Positions 25,443 to 31,841 of a stretch of 41,083 bases of DNA are shown piece after piece. Position 1 is the stretch's first letter. Each line of letters begins with the position of its first letter. Both the position numbers and the translations under genes were made by a program. Under the pieces are notes generated by a model, which was not told where the DNA came from, made no database searches, and worked only from the letters and a program-made list of their open reading frames with translations. Origin of the DNA: Mucilaginibacter sp. (GTDB taxonomy: Bacteria > Bacteroidota > Bacteroidia > Sphingobacteriales > Sphingobacteriaceae); NCBI GenBank assembly GCA_016763755.1, contig JAESTD010000022.1, positions 1 through 41,083 on the forward strand, written 5' to 3'.

Positions 25443-27878
25443 ATGCGAAAAATTGATAAACTGCCAACCTTAGTAAAAATAATCCTGATAATTGTGTGCT
25501 TTAACAATGCCGTTGCATCGTACGGGCAAAAAACTTTATCGAAATACCGTTGGGGAAAGCATGCTGCTATTTCCAAAACTTCTAAAACCCTTGATGGGGT
25601 AAAACCTCTGGCTAAATGGATATGGGACTCGGGCGATGAAAATCCTAAAAATTATTATCTCCTGGTACGTAAGACTTTTGATCTGCCGGATGTGCCTTCT
25701 ATGGCTATTACCTACATTTCAGCGTTTGCGTATGCTGATGTTTACATTAATGGAAAATTGTTTGAGCGTTGCCCTGTAAACAGCGACCCCGAGTATCAAA
25801 ACTATGATAAGTTTAATATTGCAGGTTATTTGCAAAAGGGCAAAAATACGATCACGGCAATTGTGCAAAATTTTGGTGTAGGCCTGCATTCGCAGATGAA
25901 TGCAAGAGGGGGATTTTTCTTTCAGAGCAAGATAAATTACTCAGGAAAGTCGATAAATCTGCTGAGTGATAATACCTGGAAAGTAACCCGTGCAAAGGCT
26001 TGGGACAATGAAACCGCTTATCGTGATAACAACGCGCATTTGATAGGCTTTATCGAAAAATTTGATGCCAGGTTGTGGCCACAAGGATGGGAAAAGCCCG
26101 GATTTGACGATGCCGGTTGGCAAAACGCAACGATTATAGGTGTGCCACCTGTAAAGCCATGGAATGGAATTACCGTTATTGAAAGGCCGCAACTGGTACG
26201 CAAGATGGTAAAACCAATAAAGCATTGGACAAGTGGCAATAAAGTGGTTTATGATTTTGGCACGGAGATAGTTGGTTATCCTCAGTTTACGATAAACGCT
26301 AAAACCGGCGGATCGCAATTTGAAATAGGCACCGGCGAACGCCTGGATAGCGCTGGTGCACCTTTACTTAGGGTAAGTAGCGATCATTCTGAAAAATACA
26401 TTACCCGAAAAGGGATACAAAGCTGGCGACCCTACACATGGAGCGGCTTTAGGTATTTTTCTATTGAAACAGATAAAGACGTTGAGATACTAAATGTCGA
26501 CGCTGAGTTTGCATGTTATGACTATGAAATGCAAAGCTCATTTGAGTGTTCTGATACCGAACTGAACAGATTTTGGGAAATAGGCAGGCACACTATGCGC
26601 ATCAACTCTATAGACACTTATGAGGATCCCTGGCGCGAGCACACACAATACATCGCAGGCGATTCGCGCTATATGCAGATCTTTGGGAATTACGCATTTG
26701 GCGAAAGTTCCAGATTGTTGTCAGCCTATAATTTGCTATCCGGGGCGCAATCCCAGCGTTGGCGTAACGATGGTGCCGTAAGAAGCAGATATCCTACAGA
26801 TTATTTCCTTCAGCCCGGAAGTTCTGCTTACCTGGCCGACTATCAGCTTGAGTGGGTGTTGATGATGCACGAATATTTTTTATACTACGGCAGAGATGAG
26901 CTAATTGCGGACTTATACCCAAACCTGAAGAAAGCCCTGCAATATTACCGGCCGTTTAAAGATGCTAAAACCGGTTTGCTGGCCAATCTGCCGGGTTGGA
27001 TAGTGCTTGATTGGCCTTCCACCTACCCAATAGAACAAAAGAAAATTATTACAGGCACAAATTGCTTGTACTACGGTGCATTAATGGCAGCTGCAAGCAT
27101 TGCCTCAGATATTGCCCACGATCCTAAACAGGCACATGAATGGAAGGAGCAAGCCCGTCAGCTTAAAGAGAATATAAACAAATATTTGTGGTCTGCCGAA
27201 CAAGGTGCTTACCTCGATAGCTATGAGGGCTCAAAGGTTCAACAGCAGTCGCAAGTATACGCCCTGGAATATGGCTTGGCCGGCATTGAAAAGAAAGACA
27301 GCATGATTGACCTTGTAACTAAAAGCGGTAAAGCAAGCGAGCAGTCCTTCGCTTACCGTGTTGTAAGATCGATGTTTGCCAATGGGCAAGATGAATGGGC
27401 TTTAGACTATATCCGCAAAAACTGGGGAGCACAAACCAAGCTTTCTTCTTTTAACGGCGCCTGGCATGAAGGCTGGGATCTTCCATGGGGCTCCACTTCA
27501 CACGCATGGTCCTCAGGTCCTACTGCGTTACTTCCCGAGATGGTGCTTGGACTCTCACCCGCAACGTACGGTTGGAAAACGTTCATGGTCAAACCCATTA
27601 CAGGTGATTTGAAATGGGCAAAAGGAAAGGTCGCCACAGTTTCAGGAGACATTTACGCCGAATGGCATCGCGACGACAAAAAGCAATTTAGTCTGAAGCT
27701 GGATGTACCCAAAGGCACCCAAGCAGTAATATATTTGCCTACGATAAATAAAAGTTCAGTGACGATCTACAAAGGGGCAGATCAGAAACGGGCGATATAT
27801 CCCGTGCATTCAAACAAAAATAAACAGACTGTGCTTACCGTAAGCGCCGGTAAATACACTTTAAAATGCACTATATGA
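25443..27878 (+). CDS. GH78 alpha-L-rhamnosidase
   Basis: 811 residues with an N-terminal signal peptide (hydrophobic 10-28, ASYGQ). Domain order is that of GH78: N-terminal jelly-roll carbohydrate-binding domain with ITYISAFAYADVYINGKL and FNIAGYLQKGKNTITAIVQNFGVG (85-150), a beta domain (FGTEIVGYPQFTI), the six-hairpin catalytic barrel with YEDPWREHTQYIAGDSRYMQ (393-412), corresponding to the conserved acidic catalytic region, and a C-terminal beta domain (PEMVLGLSPATYGWKTFMVKPI, LKWAKGKVATVSGDI). It would cleave alpha-L-rhamnose from glycans or glycosides in the periplasm or at the surface. It is separated from susCD only by the AraC gene. The PUL therefore has two different GH78-type enzymes, which differ enough to suggest different linkages. 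Confidence 0.92.
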   Translation: MRKIDKLPTLVKIILIIVCFNNAVASYGQKTLSKYRWGKHAAISKTSKTLDGVKPLAKWIWDSGDENPKNYYLLVRKTFDLPDVPSMAITYISAFAYADVYINGKLFERCPVNSDPEYQNYDKFNIAGYLQKGKNTITAIVQNFGVGLHSQMNARGGFFFQSKINYSGKSINLLSDNTWKVTRAKAWDNETAYRDNNAHLIGFIEKFDARLWPQGWEKPGFDDAGWQNATIIGVPPVKPWNGITVIERPQLVRKMVKPIKHWTSGNKVVYDFGTEIVGYPQFTINAKTGGSQFEIGTGERLDSAGAPLLRVSSDHSEKYITRKGIQSWRPYTWSGFRYFSIETDKDVEILNVDAEFACYDYEMQSSFECSDTELNRFWEIGRHTMRINSIDTYEDPWREHTQYIAGDSRYMQIFGNYAFGESSRLLSAYNLLSGAQSQRWRNDGAVRSRYPTDYFLQPGSSAYLADYQLEWVLMMHEYFLYYGRDELIADLYPNLKKALQYYRPFKDAKTGLLANLPGWIVLDWPSTYPIEQKKIITGTNCLYYGALMAAASIASDIAHDPKQAHEWKEQARQLKENINKYLWSAEQGAYLDSYEGSKVQQQSQVYALEYGLAGIEKKDSMIDLVTKSGKASEQSFAYRVVRSMFANGQDEWALDYIRKNWGAQTKLSSFNGAWHEGWDLPWGSTSHAWSSGPTALLPEMVLGLSPATYGWKTFMVKPITGDLKWAKGKVATVSGDIYAEWHRDDKKQFSLKLDVPKGTQAVIYLPTINKSSVTIYKGADQKRAIYPVHSNKNKQTVLTVSAGKYTLKCTI

Positions 27879-27936
27879 TTGTTCGGTAGGTTTTTATAAC
27901 TATCATAAGCTCGTTATCAATTAAATTGATTTTCAG

Positions 27937-27967
27937 TTTTAATTTTGACAGCGGTTGTATATATTTG
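27937..27967 (+). promoter_or_regulatory. promoter of tRNA-Ala
   Basis: -7 box TATATTTG (27960-27967) matches TAnnTTTG exactly; TTTT at 27937-27940 sits at -33 with 19-base spacing (three of four matches to TTTG). The tRNA begins 12 bases after the -7 box. Confidence 0.6.
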
Positions 27968-27979
27968 CAGCCCACAAAC

Positions 27980-28053
<74 letters not shown>

Positions 28054-28063
28054 CCTTGATAAG

Positions 28064-28088
28064 ATCGCCTCAAAAGGGCGATTTTTTT
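28064..28088 (+). terminator. terminator of tRNA-Ala
   Basis: ATCGCC (28064-28069) pairs with GGCGAT (28077-28082), followed by a run of T to 28088, eleven bases after the mature tRNA end. Confidence 0.85.
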
Positions 28089-28204
28089 GTTTTGGAGCAT
28101 GACGTAAAAGAAATGCACTTTTAATAAGCTAATTGATTCATACAGATAACAATAATGTTCTATTGACATTTTATTTGCAAAAATTGGCAACCCTTAGTGT
28201 ATAT

Positions 28205-28289
28205 TGTACGTACAAGACAGTAACTATTGATTATTCCCCCAATTTATTGTACACCTCGGTAAAAGAATTTGCCGAGGTGTTTCTTTTTT
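28205..28289 (+). ncRNA. candidate short RNA ending at an orphan terminator
   Basis: A terminator, ACACCTCGG (28251-28259) pairing with CCGAGGTGT (28272-28280) and followed by TTCTTTTTT, has no gene upstream because the tRNA already has its own. A near-consensus promoter lies before it (TTTG about 22 bases before TATATTGT, around 28170-28207). A 12-bp palindrome TTGTACGTACAA (28205-28216) sits at the predicted start. A transcript of about 80 nt would result. No family recognised; an AT-rich open frame across it is not protein-like. Confidence 0.35.
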
Positions 28290-28314
28290 ACCGAAACCAA
28301 ATGCCAAAAATGCG

Positions 28315-28364
28315 ACACTCTTAATCTACATTAAGTGTGCCGGGTAGCTTAATCTTTAACTTTG
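28315..28364 (+). promoter_or_regulatory. pirin-gene promoter with overlapping inverted repeat
   Basis: The -7 box TAACTTTG at 28357-28364 matches TAnnTTTG exactly, 22 bases before the pirin ATG. Upstream, ACAC-TC-TTAAT (28315-28325) and ATTAA-GTGT (28330-28338) form an inverted repeat where the -33 element should be, a plausible operator. Confidence 0.5.
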
Positions 28365-28386
28365 TATAACAATTAAGGAAAACACA

Positions 28387-29103
28387 ATGGCACAAACAGT
28401 TTTGCATAAAGCAGCCACACGCGGCTATGCCGATCATGGCTGGTTAAAAAGTTATCATACATTTAGTTTTGCAGGTTACTATAATCCCGAAAGGATTAAT
28501 TTTGGAGCATTGCGCGTATTAAACGACGATAGCGTTGATGGCGGAAGAGGGTTTGGCGAGCATCCGCATGATAATATGGAGATCATCTCGATACCACTTG
28601 AAGGCGACCTGGAACATCGCGATAGCATGAACAACATCGCTACAATAAAAAATGGCGATATACAGGTGATGAGCGCAGGAACAGGCATTTACCACAGTGA
28701 GTATAATAAAGATACCTACAACAAGGTTAAATTTCTGCAGATATGGGTGTTTCCAAACAAGCGCAATGTTGAACCAAGATATGATCAGTTAAGCTTGCAG
28801 CCTGGTGATAGGCACAATACTTTACAGCAAATATTATCCCCTAACCAAGAGGATGCCGGTGTTTGGATACACCAGGATGCCTGGTTTAACATTGGCGATT
28901 TTGATAAAGGTGTAAGTGCAAATTACAAATTGCACAAAGCAGGGCAGGGCGTTTATGTATTTGTTTTAAAAGGTGATATAAAAGTTAACGATCAATTACT
29001 AAACACCCGTGATGGTTTTGGGATCTGGGATACAGATCAGCTTAATATCACAGCCGAAACGGATGCCGAATTTTTGTTGATGGAAGTACCGATGGAATTT
29101 TAA
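28387..29103 (+). CDS. pirin family protein (YhhW-like, putative quercetinase)
   Basis: 238-residue bicupin. The four metal ligands of pirins are present in the N-terminal cupin: H59 and H61 in EHPHDNMEII, and H103 and E105 in GIYHSEYN. The GGRGFGEHPHDNMEIISIPLEG stretch is typical. Bacterial relatives such as YhhW have quercetin 2,3-dioxygenase activity in vitro, while other pirins act as redox- or iron-linked regulators; the physiological role here is open. Length is normal. The start is preceded by AAGGAAAA, a good ribosome site. It is followed two bases later by a receiver-like gene, so the two form an operon. Confidence 0.93.
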   Translation: MAQTVLHKAATRGYADHGWLKSYHTFSFAGYYNPERINFGALRVLNDDSVDGGRGFGEHPHDNMEIISIPLEGDLEHRDSMNNIATIKNGDIQVMSAGTGIYHSEYNKDTYNKVKFLQIWVFPNKRNVEPRYDQLSLQPGDRHNTLQQILSPNQEDAGVWIHQDAWFNIGDFDKGVSANYKLHKAGQGVYVFVLKGDIKVNDQLLNTRDGFGIWDTDQLNITAETDAEFLLMEVPMEF

Positions 29104-29105
29104 CG

Positions 29106-29411
29106 ATGAAAAAATGCGGGATAATGGTGATTTGCCGTCACCCGGAGATACTGGCAACTATTGTGCGGTTAATCAATAATAACCCGGAGTGGAGCGCTAC
29201 AGGTTGTGAAACTGACCAAAGCGCAATAGATGCTTTCAAAGCAATAAACCATGATGTGGTATTGATAGGGTCGGGCGTAAATACAGAATCGGAAACCCAG
29301 TTACGCAAAGTTTTTATCAACTTAAATCCGTTAGTAAAGATAGTTCAGCATTATGGTGGTGGGAGCGGCTTGTTGTCTGCAGAAATATATAGCGCTTTAA
29401 ACAGTCTGTAA
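29106..29411 (+). CDS. degenerate response-regulator receiver-like protein
   Basis: 101 residues with the alternating beta/alpha pattern of a CheY-like receiver: GIMVICRHPEILATIVRLIN, then a strand NHDVVLIGSG, and KIVQHYGGGSGLL with the conserved lysine. At the phosphoacceptor strand there is IGSG where the invariant Asp would be, and the acidic pair near the N-terminus is missing, so it cannot be phosphorylated in the usual way. It starts two bases after the pirin stop and ends before a strong terminator. It may bind a partner rather than receive phosphate. Assignment to the receiver fold is tentative. Confidence 0.6.
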   Translation: MKKCGIMVICRHPEILATIVRLINNNPEWSATGCETDQSAIDAFKAINHDVVLIGSGVNTESETQLRKVFINLNPLVKIVQHYGGGSGLLSAEIYSALNSL

Positions 29412-29422
29412 CATGATTTACT

Positions 29423-29460
29423 AAAAAGGTTGCCACTACTAAAGAGTGGCAACCTTTTTT
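29423..29460. terminator. terminator after pirin operon
   Basis: AAAAAGGTTGCCACT (29423-29437) pairs perfectly with AGTGGCAACCTTTTT (29445-29459). The symmetrical A/T flanks serve the plus-strand pirin operon and the convergent minus-strand OmpA-domain gene. Confidence 0.9.
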
Positions 29461-29462
29461 AG

Positions 29463-30320
29463 TTATTTATCTGTATCAGTAGACTTTGCAGTTATCACTA
29501 TCTCAACCCTGCGGTTAGCATCTTCGTCTGCTTTTGATTGTTCAGGGTATATTTTGGGCTTAGTGGCACCGAAACCTCTGTATCTCATACGACTTTTTTT
29601 AATGCCTTGGCCGGCAAGATAATCGAATATCGCTTTTGCGCGGTTAACCGATAAATGACTGTCGTGCGAATCAAAATCATAGCCGTCTTTCACATTAAAG
29701 CTACAGCAAACATGCCCCTGTATCTCTATCTTAATGTCCGTATGTTTTCGCAAGTAATCCAGTAATATATCCAGATACGGCATAGACTGGCGCGTTAAAA
29801 TATGCCTGCCGCCGTAAAAATTAAGTTCGCTAAATTGCAGCGCATCGCCTACACTAAGGTTTCCCAGTTCTTCAATTTTTCTTTTAAAGTTTTCGTTAAG
29901 GCTGTCTTGTGTAGTCGGTTTAAGAGAAGGTGGAGCAACAGGTGCTGGCCGTAGCGCTATGATATCAACTCTGCGATCATTGGGATTACCTAATGTTCTG
30001 TCGACGCTATTTTTTATCATGCCCATGCCATACGCAGGAGTATCAAATGTAAGATCGATGGTTTTGAAATAAGTTTTAACCGCTTCCGCTCTCTGTTCTG
30101 ATAATATTTGATTGCCCGTCGCAGTGCCCAGATAATCGGCGTAGCCCAAAATACTTTTTACACTGTAGCAGTTGAGGACTAACGAATCGATCAGTTTTTT
30201 ATCATTTGTCCGAAGCACTGAAGAGTTAATGGCAAAATGCACACGCAGGGTATCTGTTTGTGCCGATACTGTAAATGCTTTGCAAAGGATTGCTGGAAAT
30301 AATAAGGACCTAAGTCGCAT
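29463..30320 (-). CDS. protein with two OmpA-like peptidoglycan-binding domains
   Basis: 285 residues with a signal peptide (MRLRSLLFPAILCKAFTVSAQ). The first OmpA-like domain (about 25-125) has VHFAINSSVLRTNDKKLID, ILGYADYLGTATGNQILSEQRAEAVKTYF and NDRRVDIIAL. The second (about 165-278) has LDILLDYLRKHTDIKIEIQGHVCC, LSVNRAKAIFDYLAGQGIKKSRMRYRGFGATKP and NRRVEIVI. A Pro-rich linker (APVAPPSLKP) joins them. There is no beta-barrel or lipobox, so it is probably a periplasmic protein that can hold peptidoglycan at two sites. It lies 20 bases downstream of the HxlR gene on the same strand, which may control it. Confidence 0.85.
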   Translation of the reverse strand: MRLRSLLFPAILCKAFTVSAQTDTLRVHFAINSSVLRTNDKKLIDSLVLNCYSVKSILGYADYLGTATGNQILSEQRAEAVKTYFKTIDLTFDTPAYGMGMIKNSVDRTLGNPNDRRVDIIALRPAPVAPPSLKPTTQDSLNENFKRKIEELGNLSVGDALQFSELNFYGGRHILTRQSMPYLDILLDYLRKHTDIKIEIQGHVCCSFNVKDGYDFDSHDSHLSVNRAKAIFDYLAGQGIKKSRMRYRGFGATKPKIYPEQSKADEDANRRVEIVITAKSTDTDK

Positions 30321-30340
30321 TACGTTTTTCTACAATATAA

Positions 30341-30727
30341 TTACTTCTCTCCAGCTACCGATACCACCGTTGCCTTTTGTGAGGCCACCTGTTGTCCCCA
30401 CCCGGATACTATTTCTAAAAGAGGTTTTAAAGTTTCGCCAAATGAGGTTAATGCATACTCAACCTTTAAGGGCGGTTTGCTGGTGTATACTTTCCGTTTT
30501 ACCAGGCCGTCATCTTCCAGTTGCTTCAATTGAAGGCTAAGCGTGCGCTCGGTAACCAACGGCATCAGCTTGCGTAGTTCACTGTAGCGTAATTTGCCAT
30601 TCCGTAAATAATGCAAAATAACCATTTTCCACTTGCCGCCAATGTAATCCATTGTGATGCTGGTAGTGCATGGATAGTATTTGTCGTTAATTTTATATGC
30701 CTGATATTCAGTGTTTATGCATTTCAT
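30341..30727 (-). CDS. HxlR-family transcriptional regulator
   Basis: 128 residues with the HxlR winged-helix pattern: CPCTTSITMDYIGGKWKMVI is close to the family consensus (here YYPCTTSITMDYIGGKWK), then LRYSELRKLMPLVTERTLSLQLKQLEDDGLVKRKVY and VEYALTSFGETLKPLLE. The conserved N-terminal cysteine (C20) is present; in related proteins it can sense redox or electrophilic compounds. It is divergent from the oxidoreductase at 30812 through overlapping promoters, the standard layout for an HxlR repressor and its target enzyme. The double OmpA gene follows 20 bases downstream. Confidence 0.93.
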   Translation of the reverse strand: MKCINTEYQAYKINDKYYPCTTSITMDYIGGKWKMVILHYLRNGKLRYSELRKLMPLVTERTLSLQLKQLEDDGLVKRKVYTSKPPLKVEYALTSFGETLKPLLEIVSGWGQQVASQKATVVSVAGEK

Positions 30728-30734
30728 ATCCCAC

Positions 30735-30804
30735 CTATCCTTTTGGATAGTTATTGCAAATATACTTTACTATAAATAGTTTTGCAACTATAAAAAATAT
30801 AGTT
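30735..30804. promoter_or_regulatory. overlapping divergent promoters and operators (hxlR / oxidoreductase)
   Basis: Plus strand: ATTG (30753-30756), 20 bases, TAGTTTTG (30777-30784), leading to the oxidoreductase ATG at 30812. Minus strand: GTTG (30788-30785), 20 bases, TATATTTG (30764-30757), leading to hxlR at 30727. Both -7 boxes match TAnnTTTG exactly. Two inverted repeats flank them: CTATCC-TTTT-GGATAG (30735-30750) and AACTATA-N5-TATAGTT (30786-30804), each at one predicted transcription start and so well placed as operators for the HxlR protein. Confidence 0.65.
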
Positions 30805-30811
30805 TAAAGAT

Positions 30812-31753
30812 ATGAAAGCATACATAGTAAAAAGTATAGGAACTGCAGATCAGCTCCAATTAGTGGATATTGAAAAACCGGTAGCTGCTAATAACGAAGT
30901 AGTGATTAAAACAAAAGCTATTTCCATTAATCCGGTAGATGCTAAAACCCGTGACGGCAGAGGCGTGTATAACTGGATAAAAGACGAAAATCCGTTGATT
31001 TTAGGTTGGGATATTTCAGGTGAAGTAACAGAATCTAAATCACCGTTATTTAAAGTTGGCGACGAGGTATTTGGTATGGTCAATTTCCCTGGCCACGGCA
31101 AGGTGTATGCGGAATACGTGGTCGCTAAGGCAGACGAATTAACGCTTAAGCCCTCAAATATCAATCATGAGGAAGCCGCAGCTGCAACGCTGGCACCTTT
31201 AACCGTATGGCAGGTGATGGTTGATAATGCCGGCATAAAAGCTGGTCAGAGGGTTTTAATTCATGGTGCCTCTGGTGGGGTAGGGCATTATGCAACCCAG
31301 ATTGCCCGCCACTTGGGTGCGTACGTTATTGGTGTATCATCAGAAAAAAACAAAGATTTTGTCCTTGCTAACGGTGCCCATGAGCATGTAGAGTATAACG
31401 ATCTGAGCAAGTTGAACGAGTTGACCAATATCGACTTTGTTCTCGATGCTGTTGGAGAAAAGGATATTACAGAGCTTTCAAAGCCAGTTGTGCGGGGTGG
31501 CAAAATAATATCTATTGTTAGAGGAAATATTTCAGAAGAAGAGCAGGCTCATGCAAAATCAAAAGATATCGAAGCCAAATTTGTTCTTGTTAAATCATCA
31601 GGTAACGATATGGGCACTATTGCCGGTTTGCTGCAGAAAAAGATCATCAAATCTCACATATTTCAAGTATTTGATTTTGAGCAAATGGCTGATGCACATC
31701 GCCAGATTGAAACCGGCAGAACTGTGGGGAAAGTTGTTGTAAAAGTTCAATAA
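30812..31753 (+). CDS. NADPH:quinone oxidoreductase-like enzyme (MDR family)
   Basis: 313 residues of the zinc-free quinone oxidoreductase branch of the medium-chain dehydrogenase/reductase family. N-terminal GroES-like domain (ISINPVDAKTRDGRG, LGWDISGEV, FKVGDEVFGM) and Rossmann domain with the nucleotide-binding motif GASGGVGHYATQIARHLGA, then VLDAVGEKD and GRTVGKVVVKV at the end. No zinc-ligand cysteines are visible. It would reduce quinones or alpha,beta-unsaturated carbonyls with NADPH. Control by the divergent HxlR regulator suggests induction by electrophiles or quinones (inference). Confidence 0.92.
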   Translation: MKAYIVKSIGTADQLQLVDIEKPVAANNEVVIKTKAISINPVDAKTRDGRGVYNWIKDENPLILGWDISGEVTESKSPLFKVGDEVFGMVNFPGHGKVYAEYVVAKADELTLKPSNINHEEAAAATLAPLTVWQVMVDNAGIKAGQRVLIHGASGGVGHYATQIARHLGAYVIGVSSEKNKDFVLANGAHEHVEYNDLSKLNELTNIDFVLDAVGEKDITELSKPVVRGGKIISIVRGNISEEEQAHAKSKDIEAKFVLVKSSGNDMGTIAGLLQKKIIKSHIFQVFDFEQMADAHRQIETGRTVGKVVVKVQ

Positions 31754-31765
31754 TTAACCTGCTAA

Positions 31766-31800
31766 AGAAAAACTGTTTTCCAAATGGAAGCAGTTTTTCT
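31766..31800 (+). terminator. terminator of oxidoreductase gene
   Basis: AGAAAAACTG (31766-31775) pairs with CAGTTTTTCT (31791-31800), with the stem continuing inward through TTCC/GGAA. The T-rich 3' arm serves the plus strand; it may also serve the convergent STAND gene. Confidence 0.6.
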
Positions 31801-31841
31801 GATGTGCCTGATCACTTTCGTGAATATTTAAGTTCTTTTAT

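Noticed and set aside
28133-28324. Plus-strand 63-codon frame
   Set aside because: Runs through the orphan terminator hairpin and has no protein-like features.
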